From Pseudomonas sp. DTU12.3 (lineage in GTDB: Bacteria; Pseudomonadota; Gammaproteobacteria; Pseudomonadales; Pseudomonadaceae): a stretch of DNA of 64,000 bases. Position numbers and translations under genes: made by a program. Shown piece by piece: positions 8,727 to 16,381 of the stretch. The notes below the pieces were generated by a model that made no database searches, had not been told where the DNA came from, and saw only the letters and a list, made by a program, of their open reading frames with translations. Position 1 is the first letter of the stretch; the number at the start of each line of letters is the position of its first letter. The DNA lies in the NCBI RefSeq assembly GCF_004124275.1, contig NZ_CP027218.1:1553501-1617500 (forward strand), written 5' to 3'.

Positions 8727-9928
8727 CGCAACAACTCCAGCGCCTGATCCAGCGCTTCAAAAAAGCGCTCCAGATCTTCCGAGTCGTTGTACAGCGCCAG
8801 CGATACACGAATCGCTCCGGCCAGCTCAAAGCTTTTCAGCAACGGCATCGCGCAATGATGCCCGGCGCGCACGGCAATACCTTGCTCGGTCAGCAAGTGC
8901 GCCAGATCGGCGTTGTGCACGCCTTCGACGACAAAACTCGCCAGCGCCAATTGCGGCTTGCCGAGCAGGCGAATGCCGTTGCGAGCGGCGAGGCCACGCA
9001 GCAGATAGTCATGCAGCGCCGCTTCGTGGGCCGACACCGCGTCCTGGTCCAGCCCCGCCAGATAATCCAGCGTCGCACCGAGGCCGATCACACTGGCAAT
9101 CGGCGGCGTGCCCGCCTCGAAACCCAGCGGGGCAGGGCGGAAGCGTGAGTCGTGATAGTTGGCTTCCAGCACCATCTCGCCGCCGAACTGCCAAGGCTTC
9201 AGTTGTTCAAGCGCTGCATTGCGCCCGAACAGTACGCCGAGGCCATCGGGGCCATACAGCTTGTGACTGGAAAACACATAGAAGTCGCAACCCAGCGCCT
9301 GCACGTCATGTCGACCATGCACCACGCCTTGCGCGCCATCGACCACGGTCAGCGCGTTCTGCGCCTCGGCCATGCCCAGCAGCGCCGGCAATGGCTGCCA
9401 TGCGCCGAGTACGTTGGACAGCTGACTGACCGCCAGCAAGCGTGTGCGCGGGCCGATCAAGTGCACGGCGGCAGCGAGGTCGATCAGACCGTCGGTATCC
9501 AGCGGCAGGATCACCAGCTTCAGGTTGCGACGTTGCGCCAGTTGCTGCCACGGCAGCAGGTTGGCGTGATGCTCCAGGGCGCTGATGACAATTTCATCGC
9601 CCGGCTGGAAAAGATGTTCCAGGCCATAAGCCAGGAGGTTCAGCGCACTGGTGGCGCCGTGGGTGAAGATGATCTGCCCGCTGTCACCGGCATTCAGCCA
9701 CTGCGCGACCTTGAGCCGACTGTCCTCGAACGCCTGCGTGGCATGGGCGCCGGGCAGGTGTTGCGCGCGATGCACATTGGCTGCGCCATTGGCGTAGTAA
9801 TGCGTCAGTGCGTCGAGCAGGGCTTGCGGTTTTTGCGTGGTGGCGGCGTTGTCCAGATAGGTCTGGTCTTGCCGTTGCAGCGCGGCGATGGCCGGGAAAT
9901 CGGCACGCCACGGGGAGGGAATCATCAT
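8723..9928 (-). CDS. csdA: cysteine desulfurase CsdA (class V aminotransferase)
   Basis: PLP enzyme of 401 residues that converts cysteine to alanine and passes a persulfide to CsdE. The PLP lysine lies in FSSHKLYGPDG and the reactive cysteine in RAGHHCAMP near the C-terminus, the short-loop arrangement of group II (SufS/CsdA) desulfurases. The start MMIPSPWRADF (ATG at 9926-9928) has AGGG upstream; the open frame further upstream is REP-derived. It is probably co-transcribed with csdE and serves the TcdA pathway next door. Confidence 0.9.
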   Translation of the reverse strand: MMIPSPWRADFPAIAALQRQDQTYLDNAATTQKPQALLDALTHYYANGAANVHRAQHLPGAHATQAFEDSRLKVAQWLNAGDSGQIIFTHGATSALNLLAYGLEHLFQPGDEIVISALEHHANLLPWQQLAQRRNLKLVILPLDTDGLIDLAAAVHLIGPRTRLLAVSQLSNVLGAWQPLPALLGMAEAQNALTVVDGAQGVVHGRHDVQALGCDFYVFSSHKLYGPDGLGVLFGRNAALEQLKPWQFGGEMVLEANYHDSRFRPAPLGFEAGTPPIASVIGLGATLDYLAGLDQDAVSAHEAALHDYLLRGLAARNGIRLLGKPQLALASFVVEGVHNADLAHLLTEQGIAVRAGHHCAMPLLKSFELAGAIRVSLALYNDSEDLERFFEALDQALELLR

Positions 9929-9970
9929 CTGTTCAGCCCTGTGAACTTGGGCGGGATGTACACAAGACAC

Positions 9971-10042
9971 TGTGGGAGCGAGCCTGCTCGCGAAGCTTTT
10001 AGCGTCCTCAAAGACGCCTTCGCGAGCAGGCTCGCTCCCACA
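9971..10042. repeat. REP family 1 inverted pair (REPIN)
   Basis: Inverted pair of TGTGGGAGCGAGCCTGCTCG units with a short loop, between dapD and csdA on the same strand. Confidence 0.88.
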
Positions 10043-10059
10043 GGAGGTCGATGTGCTGC

Positions 10060-11094
10060 TTAGTTGTGAGCGTGCAGCGCTTCGTTCAGTTCGATCGCCG
10101 ATTTGTGGGTCTTGCATTCCACAGCACCGGTTTCCGAATTGCGACGGAACAGCAGGTCAGTCTGACCGGCCAGCTCGCGCGCCTTCACAACTTTAACCAG
10201 GTTGTTGTGCTCGTCCAGCAGCGCGACCTTGGTGCCGGCGGTCACGTACAGGCCCGACTCAACGGTGTTGCGGTCGCCCAACGGAATACCGATACCGGCG
10301 TTGGCGCCGATCAGGCAGCCTTCGCCAACTTTGATCACGATGTTGCCGCCGCCCGACAGGGTGCCCATGGTCGAGCAACCGCCGCCCAGATCGGAACCCT
10401 TGCCGACGAATACGCCAGCGGAAACGCGGCCTTCGATCATGCCCGGGCCTTCGGTGCCGGCGTTGAAGTTGATGAAACCTTCGTGCATCACGGTGGTGCC
10501 TTCACCGACGTAAGCGCCCAGACGCAGACGCGCGGCGTCAGCGATACGCACGCCGGCCGGTACCACGTAGTCAGTCATTTTCGGGAACTTGTCCACCGAG
10601 AACACTTCCAGCAGATCGCCGCGCAGACGGGCCTCCAGTTGCATTTCCGCCAGTTCACTCAGGTCGATGGCGCCCTGGCTGGTCCAGGCCACGTTCGGCA
10701 GCAGCGGGAAGATCCCGGCCAGGCTCACGCCGTGCGGCTTGACCAGACGGTGCGACAGCAGGTGCAGCTTGAGGTAGGCCTCAGGCGTCGAAGTCAGCTG
10801 TGCATCTTCAGCCAGCAGGGTGGCGACCAGCGGCTTGTGGCTCTCGGCCAGGCGGGTCAACAGCTTGCCTTGTACGGCGTCGATGCCTTTCACGGCTTCA
10901 GCCAGTTGCGCAGCCTGGGCGGTGGTGAAAGTGATGGCCTGGTTGCCTTCGGTGTAACCGAGGATCGGCGCAACCGCGGCGACCAGTTCGGCCGAAGGGT
11001 TGAGCAGTGGCTGTGCGTAGAACACTTCCAGCCATGCGCCTTGACGATTCTGAGTGCCGACACCAAAGGCGATGCTGAACAGGGAATTGGACAT
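10060..11094 (-). CDS. dapD: 2,3,4,5-tetrahydropyridine-2,6-dicarboxylate N-succinyltransferase
   Basis: Left-handed beta-helix acyltransferase that adds succinate to tetrahydrodipicolinate in DAP and lysine synthesis. The 344-residue length is the long gamma-proteobacterial form found in Pseudomonas. The C-terminal half shows hexapeptide repeats (VRIADAARLRLGAYVGEGTT, GMIEGRVSAGVFVGKGSDLG, LIGANAGIGIPLGD). The gene follows an arsenate-reductase-like gene by 33 bases on the same strand. Confidence 0.94.
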   Translation of the reverse strand: MSNSLFSIAFGVGTQNRQGAWLEVFYAQPLLNPSAELVAAVAPILGYTEGNQAITFTTAQAAQLAEAVKGIDAVQGKLLTRLAESHKPLVATLLAEDAQLTSTPEAYLKLHLLSHRLVKPHGVSLAGIFPLLPNVAWTSQGAIDLSELAEMQLEARLRGDLLEVFSVDKFPKMTDYVVPAGVRIADAARLRLGAYVGEGTTVMHEGFINFNAGTEGPGMIEGRVSAGVFVGKGSDLGGGCSTMGTLSGGGNIVIKVGEGCLIGANAGIGIPLGDRNTVESGLYVTAGTKVALLDEHNNLVKVVKARELAGQTDLLFRRNSETGAVECKTHKSAIELNEALHAHN

Positions 11095-11127
11095 GTAAAT
11101 ACACCTCTACAAAGAGTGACGGGCTGC

Positions 11128-11490
11128 TTACTTCAGAGCGGCCGCGTAGATATCTGGCTTGAAGCCAATCAGGGTTCGGTCACCGAGATCGAGCACCGGG
11201 CGCTTGATCATCGAGGGTTGAGCGAGCATCAGTTCGATGGCTTTCGACTGGTCGAGATCGGCTTTACGTTCGTCGTCGAGTTTGCGAAAGGTCGTGCCTG
11301 CACGGTTCAACACCGTTTGCCAGCCGTGCTCGTCACACCATTGGGTCAGGTGCTCACGGTCGATGCCGGCGCTTTTGTAATCGTGAAAGTCGTAGCTGAC
11401 AGCGTGTTCATCGAGCCAGGTGCGCGCCTTTTTCATGGTGTCGCAGGCTTTGATGCCGAAAAGGTGCAACGTTTTACTTGAAACGGTCAA
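11128..11490 (-). CDS. ArsC/Spx-family thioredoxin-fold protein (YffB-like), TTG start
   Basis: Protein of 120 residues with the ArsC/Spx/YffB fold: LFGIKACDTMKKARTWLDEH at the N-terminus, then YDFHDYKSAGID, LNRAGTTFRKL and KRPVLDLGDRTLIGFKP. It has a single cysteine (KACDTMKK), which is typical of YffB-like proteins rather than true arsenate reductases. No ATG suits the N-terminus. TTG at 11488-11490 has AGGGGG about eight bases upstream and gives the expected length. In Pseudomonas this gene usually precedes dapD. Its substrate is unknown. Confidence 0.82.
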   Translation of the reverse strand: MTVSSKTLHLFGIKACDTMKKARTWLDEHAVSYDFHDYKSAGIDREHLTQWCDEHGWQTVLNRAGTTFRKLDDERKADLDQSKAIELMLAQPSMIKRPVLDLGDRTLIGFKPDIYAAALK

Positions 11491-11589
11491 GGAATCGCCC
11501 CCTTTACAGGTGCTGAAGAAAAATGGTGACGGATTATGCCATGACCAAACGGTTTCGTCGGCCACGGTTGTCGTAACGCTGCAAAACCT

Positions 11590-11679
11590 GGGGGAGCGAG
11601 CCTGCTCGCGAAGGGGCCGTGTCAGGCAATATCTCTGTTGAATGACACACCGCATTCGCGAGCAGGCTCGCTCCCACAA
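11590..11679. repeat. REP family 1 inverted pair (REPIN)
   Basis: Two inverted GAGCGAGCCTGCTCGCG units with a loop of about 40 bases, in the 293-base gap between divergent genes. Confidence 0.85.
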
Positions 11680-11783
11680 GGGGACTGCGTTCCAGCAGCT
11701 GCGACATAGGTGCAACGGTCAGACGCATGCTAAGCGGCTAATATGGCAGTTCAACGCTGTCGATTGTCTGAGATTTCCGCTTT

Positions 11784-13415
11784 ATGCAAACTGCTTACAC
11801 CGTCCTGATCCTGCTGATGCTGGTCAGCGTTTCGCGTCTGGTCGGACGGGTCATCCCGCTGCCTCTGCCGCTGGTGCAAATCGCCGCCGGCGCCTTGTTG
11901 GCCTGGCCGACCCTCGGTCTGCACGTGGCGCTCGATCCTGAATTGTTCCTCTTTCTGTTCCTGCCGCCGCTGTTGTTTTCCGATGGCTGGCGCATGCCCA
12001 AACGTGAATTCTGGCATTTGCGCGGGCCGATCCTGACCCTGGCGGTTGGTCTGGTGCTGTTCACCGTAGTCGGCGCCGGATACTTCATTCACTGGTTGTT
12101 GCCGGCGATTCCGTTGCCGGTAGCGTTCGCCCTGGCCGCTGTGCTGTCACCAACCGACGCGGTTGCGGTCTCGGCGATTTCGCAGAACCGCTTGCCGACG
12201 CCGCTGATGCACATCTTGCAGGGCGAAGCGTTGATGAACGACGCCTCGGGCCTGGTGACCTTCAAGTTCGCACTGGCTGCGGCGATCACCGGTGTGTTCT
12301 CGCTGACCAACGCCAGCCTGACCTTTGTCGTCGTGGCCCTCGGTGGGCTGGCGGTCGGTGTGGCCTTGAGCTGGCTGGTCGGGCGCCTGCGCGCCTGGAT
12401 GATCGCCCGAGGCTGGGACGATCCCGCCACGCACGTGGTGTTCATGTTGCTGCTGCCATTCGCTGCTTATGTATTGGCTGAACGCCTCGGGGTCTCGGGC
12501 ATTCTCTCGGCAGTGGCGGCGGGAATGATGCAGAGCTGGCTCGATCTGCTGCCTCGGCAAACCAGCACCCGCTTGCTTAATCGCAGCGTCTGGTCGCTGC
12601 TGGAGTTTGCCTTCAACGGGTTGATCTTCCTGCTGCTCGGTCTGCAGTTGCCGGACATCATCAAAGCGGTGGTCAGCCACGAACCGACGTTATGGCCGAC
12701 CCTGTTCTATCGCTGTATCGACGTGGTGGCGATCTTTCTCGCCTTGGTGCTGCTGCGGTTTATCTGGGTGCAGAGCATCTGGCGCTTGTCGGTGTTGCTG
12801 CGGCGTTTGCGTGGCAAGAACGAGTTGACTCAGGTGCCGACGGCGCGCTCCTGCTGGCTGCTGACGGTGGGTGGCGTACGCGGTGCGGTGACGCTGGCGG
12901 GTGTGATGTCGGTGCCGATGTTGATGGGTGCGGAGGCGTTTCCCGAGCGTGATCTGCTGATCTTTATCGCCGCCGGGGTGATTCTGCTGTCGTTGATTTC
13001 GGCGTGTATCGCTCTGCCTCTGTTGTTGCGCGGCATCGAAAAAAGCCCGGACGACAAACGTCGCCAGGAAGTGCGCGACGCTTGGCGCAAGACCGCCGAG
13101 GCAGCGATTCATGCGCTGGAAACCGAGGAGGTCGGCCCGCAGGATGCAGCGCAGGCCGCACTCTCGGCAGAACTCAAGGCGCGGATCATGTCCGAGTACC
13201 GCCATCAGCTCGATGTCTTCAACGACTCGGCCGAAGCCCAGGCGCTGGCGTTCCAGATGGACCTGCTGGAGCGTCGTTTGCGCCTCAAGGCACTGCGCGC
13301 ACAACGTCTGGAACTCTACAGCCTCAGCCGTCATCACCAGATCGGTGATGACGTATTGCGCGAGGTATTAGGTGAGCTTGATTTGAGTGAGGCCAACCTG
13401 GGGGCGTTGAAGTAG
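11784..13415 (+). CDS. CPA1-family Na+/H+ antiporter
   Basis: Inner-membrane monovalent cation/proton antiporter of 543 residues. About twelve hydrophobic helices fill residues 1-410. The transport-site motif SPTDAVAVSAI (near residue 125) and NDASGLVTFKFAL (near residue 152) mark the CPA1/NhaP group, and GGVRGAVTLAG appears near residue 370. A charged cytoplasmic tail of about 130 residues follows. A homologue sits at this place next to dapC in P. aeruginosa. The ribosome site before the ATG is weak. Ion specificity cannot be read from the sequence. Confidence 0.85.
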   Translation: MQTAYTVLILLMLVSVSRLVGRVIPLPLPLVQIAAGALLAWPTLGLHVALDPELFLFLFLPPLLFSDGWRMPKREFWHLRGPILTLAVGLVLFTVVGAGYFIHWLLPAIPLPVAFALAAVLSPTDAVAVSAISQNRLPTPLMHILQGEALMNDASGLVTFKFALAAAITGVFSLTNASLTFVVVALGGLAVGVALSWLVGRLRAWMIARGWDDPATHVVFMLLLPFAAYVLAERLGVSGILSAVAAGMMQSWLDLLPRQTSTRLLNRSVWSLLEFAFNGLIFLLLGLQLPDIIKAVVSHEPTLWPTLFYRCIDVVAIFLALVLLRFIWVQSIWRLSVLLRRLRGKNELTQVPTARSCWLLTVGGVRGAVTLAGVMSVPMLMGAEAFPERDLLIFIAAGVILLSLISACIALPLLLRGIEKSPDDKRRQEVRDAWRKTAEAAIHALETEEVGPQDAAQAALSAELKARIMSEYRHQLDVFNDSAEAQALAFQMDLLERRLRLKALRAQRLELYSLSRHHQIGDDVLREVLGELDLSEANLGALK

Positions 13416-13446
13416 TCCCGCATGGGTGTTGAGCGGATTGCTGGTT

Positions 13447-14157
13447 TTATCGGGGATAAACGGTTCGCGCCATGTGTATATCCAATCTACTCAGTTCGGA
13501 GTTTTCGGTGACCTCAAATACTCCGTCGGTGAAGGTTTTTTCTATTGGATAATGCATGATCGACTTTTGATCATAAGCGGTCACAGACATCTTTTGATTG
13601 ATCTTGGTGAAGAAGTTTTCGTCAATGGCGGCTCTGCTCATGCCGAGTCGAGTGAAGTGGTCGTAAATCTTTTGCTTGTTCCATGGGATGTTGGCGTACG
13701 GGTGCAAATGCTCGTGTTCGAAGCCCAAGGCGTGGCCGAACTCGTGCAGTAATATCGTTCTGAATCTGCTGCTGCCTAGCTTTTCGGCAATGTACATCGT
13801 TGGATTCTGCACATCGACGGTGAGTGCGTCAGTGCCAACGGCAGAGCTGTTGTCACTGGTTTTGGTCTTGATGCGAATGTCGCCATCGCGTTCGCTCGTG
13901 AACACGATATCCAGGTTGATATGGTTGCCCCATTCCCGAATGACTTCCCGATACGGCGTTTGCTCTTCTTTTGTCAGGTTATCGAGAAACGTGACGCTAA
14001 GCGTCCTGAACGCTTTCCATACTTTTCCATTAAGGGCCACGCCCAGTAAGGAAATGCCCTGCCTGCTGACGTTGGCAGGATTCTCGGCAAGCGCGGCTTG
14101 ATAGGAAAGACTTTGGCTTTTCGGCGGCAGCGTCGTGCAGATTTTGCAGTCTGGCAT
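13447..14157 (-). CDS. astacin-like (M12A) zinc metalloprotease, second of a tandem pair
   Basis: Protein of 236 residues with the extended zinc motif HEFGHALGFEHEH (His138, Glu139, His142, His148) and a Met-turn SIMHYP, the metzincin signature closest to astacins. The start MPDCKICTTLPP has the ribosome site AAGGA eight bases upstream; the upstream ATG at 14182-14184 lacks one. No signal peptide is seen. The N-terminal 30 residues (SYQAALAENPANV) match those of the upstream paralogue. It is the second gene of a two-gene minus-strand unit (60-base gap). It could be a toxin or a processing protease; its substrate is unknown. Confidence 0.8.
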   Translation of the reverse strand: MPDCKICTTLPPKSQSLSYQAALAENPANVSRQGISLLGVALNGKVWKAFRTLSVTFLDNLTKEEQTPYREVIREWGNHINLDIVFTSERDGDIRIKTKTSDNSSAVGTDALTVDVQNPTMYIAEKLGSSRFRTILLHEFGHALGFEHEHLHPYANIPWNKQKIYDHFTRLGMSRAAIDENFFTKINQKMSVTAYDQKSIMHYPIEKTFTDGVFEVTENSELSRLDIHMARTVYPR

Positions 14158-14217
14158 TCTTGAAATCCTTTTTAAGTGATGCATGAAGTAAGTGGTTTGA
14201 TGAAACCTGACGTCCTG

Positions 14218-14952
14218 TCAGGCATCGGGGTGTGGATAAGCTGCGGACATGAAAGCCTTGTCTTTGTCGCTGAGCTGCAGATTCAGGTGAATCTGGAAGT
14301 CACCCTGAGTCCAGCTCTGGCGGATGGCGTAGTGCATGATGGACTTTGGGTCGTAAGCCGAGTTGTCGACTTCACTGGCATCGAGAAGATTGAAATAACG
14401 CTCGTCGATACTGCTGCGGGCCAGATCATCTTCTGCGCCAAAGTGCTCGTAGACGGCTTCCTTGTCCCAGGGAATGGTCATGTGTGGATGCAGATGTTCA
14501 TGTTCGGCACCCAGTACATGACCGAACTCATGTATGGCATTGGCCATGAAGAACTTGAGCGACAAGTTGTGATCAGGCGAAAGATTCATAGTGGCTTCGC
14601 TTTGATCATCAATGGTTAATGCGTCAGTACCGATCAGCGACCAGTAGGCTCCGCCGTCATCGGATATACGAATCTCGGCATCGCCGTCATCGACAAAGTC
14701 GAAGTTGAGATTGATCAAAGCAGTCCATGTCTCTGCGGCCGCGCGAACGGCTTGCTTGTAAGCTGCGTCACCGGCCAGCACGCGAATGCGCAGGGTTCGG
14801 CCGGGTGTCCAGAGTTTGCGATGCTTGATCACGGCTCTTTTCTGCCGACCGCTGGACGCACCGCGATTGGCCGGATTCTCCTCAATGGCCGCTTGGTAAG
14901 ACGCGTTAATGTCTTTAGGCGCTTTAACAAAACAATCTTTAATATCATCCAT
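14218..14952 (-). CDS. astacin-like (M12A) zinc metalloprotease, first of a tandem pair
   Basis: Protein of 244 residues, paralogous to the next gene. It has the zinc motif HEFGHVLGAEHEH (His141, Glu142, His145, His151) and Met-turn SIMHYA, so the active site looks complete. I chose MDDIKDCFVKAP (ATG at 14950-14952) because it aligns with the paralogue's N-terminus (ASYQAAIEENPANR) and has GGAAAG upstream; the frame is open a further 55 codons. No signal peptide or membrane segment is visible, so export, if any, must be non-Sec or as a cargo domain. Confidence 0.8.
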   Translation of the reverse strand: MDDIKDCFVKAPKDINASYQAAIEENPANRGASSGRQKRAVIKHRKLWTPGRTLRIRVLAGDAAYKQAVRAAAETWTALINLNFDFVDDGDAEIRISDDGGAYWSLIGTDALTIDDQSEATMNLSPDHNLSLKFFMANAIHEFGHVLGAEHEHLHPHMTIPWDKEAVYEHFGAEDDLARSSIDERYFNLLDASEVDNSAYDPKSIMHYAIRQSWTQGDFQIHLNLQLSDKDKAFMSAAYPHPDA

Positions 14953-15098
14953 GAATAACTTTCCGTAATTGACGCTTTGTTGTTCGGGGGGCTGGAATTT
15001 GTTTTTGAAATAACCGGGTTCGGCCTGACGGACAGAGTAAGTGTCGGGGCTGAAGATAGGAAGAAGATGCGGGGAGTTGATATGTTGCGTGGTGTTTG

Positions 15099-15127
15099 TT
15101 CCCGCACGACATTGCATCGTGCGGGAA
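15099..15127. repeat. perfect inverted repeat between dapC and the protease pair
   Basis: TTCCCGCACGA and TCGTGCGGGAA form 11-base perfect arms around a 7-base loop, 15 bases past the dapC stop. There is no T-tract on the minus strand, so it is a weak candidate for a dapC terminator or an operator upstream of the proteases. Confidence 0.6.
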
Positions 15128-15141
15128 TATATAAACGTTAG

Positions 15142-16338
15142 TTAGCGGCGCTTGATGAAGTCGCGGATACGTTCGGCAGCCTCGACACATTCTGCCAGCG
15201 GCGCAACCAGTGCCATCCGCACGCGACCGGCACCCGGGTTGACTCCGTCGACATCGCGGGACAGGTAAGAACCCGGGACTACGGTCACGTGTTCCTGTTC
15301 GAACAGATCGCGGCAGAACGCAGCATCGTCACCCTGCACATTCGGCCACAGGTAGAAACTGCCATCCGGGCGCTGGACATCCATCACCGGGCTAAGGATT
15401 GCCAGTACCGCGTCGAACTTCTCGCGGTACAGCGCACGGTTGGCACGGACGTGGACTTCGTCGTTCCAGGCGGCAACGGAGGCCAGTTGGGTTTGGACCG
15501 GCATCGCGCAGCCGTGGTAGGTGCGATACAGCAGGAAACCCTTGAGGATATCGGCGTCGCCGGCGACGAAACCGGAACGCAGGCCCGGCAGGTTGGAGCG
15601 CTTGGACAGGCTGTGGAACACCACGCAGCGCTTGAAATCCTTGCGACCCAATTCAACGCAGGCCGTCAGCAGGCCCGGCGGCGGGGTCTGTTCTTCGAAG
15701 TACAGCTCGCTGTAGCACTCGTCGGCGGCGATCACGAAGTCGTATTCGTCAGCCAGGGCGATGAGTTTTTTCAGCACATCGACCGGGATCAGCGCGCCGG
15801 TCGGGTTGCCCGGCGAGCACAGGAAGAGGATCTGGCAGCGCTTCCAGATGTCGGGAGAAACGGCATCGAAATCCGGGTTGAAGCCGTTCTCGTCGAGGCA
15901 CGGCAGATAGTGCGGCTTGGCCCCGGCGAGGAACGCGGCGCCTTCGTAGATCTGATAGAACGGGTTCGGGCTGACGACCAGCGCATCATCGCCACGGTTG
16001 ACCACGGTCTGGGTGAAGGCGAACAACGCTTCGCGGGTGCCGTTGACCGGCAGCACATTGCGCGCCGGATCGATCCAGCCGCTCGGCACGCCAAATCGCC
16101 GCTCGCACCAGCCAGCGATGGCTTCGCGCAGGGCCGGGATGCCCAACGTGGTCGGATAAACCGCCATCTGATCCAGATTGTTCGCCAGCGCTTCGGCGAC
16201 AAAGCTTGGCGAGCGATGTTTCGGCTCGCCGATCGACAGGGCGATCGGGCGTTTTTCCGGGTTCGGCGTCACGCTGCCGAGCAGGGCGCGGAGCTTTTCG
16301 AACGGGTACGGCTGGAGCTGGTTCAGAGCGTTGTTCAT
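15142..16338 (-). CDS. dapC: succinyldiaminopimelate transaminase
   Basis: PLP aminotransferase (class I/II) of 398 residues making N-succinyl-LL-DAP, the step between DapD and DapE. The PLP lysine is in SLSKRSNLPGLRSGF. Other family landmarks are NPFYQIYEGAAFLAGA, LCSPGNPTG and ADECYSELYF. It is located beside glnD as in P. aeruginosa (PA3659), where this gene is dapC; that synteny supports DapC over other transaminases. Confidence 0.9.
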   Translation of the reverse strand: MNNALNQLQPYPFEKLRALLGSVTPNPEKRPIALSIGEPKHRSPSFVAEALANNLDQMAVYPTTLGIPALREAIAGWCERRFGVPSGWIDPARNVLPVNGTREALFAFTQTVVNRGDDALVVSPNPFYQIYEGAAFLAGAKPHYLPCLDENGFNPDFDAVSPDIWKRCQILFLCSPGNPTGALIPVDVLKKLIALADEYDFVIAADECYSELYFEEQTPPPGLLTACVELGRKDFKRCVVFHSLSKRSNLPGLRSGFVAGDADILKGFLLYRTYHGCAMPVQTQLASVAAWNDEVHVRANRALYREKFDAVLAILSPVMDVQRPDGSFYLWPNVQGDDAAFCRDLFEQEHVTVVPGSYLSRDVDGVNPGAGRVRMALVAPLAECVEAAERIRDFIKRR

Positions 16339-16381
16339 TGGGGCTGGGTCTCTCGCAAAGCCATTTGAATCCGGGGCGCCA

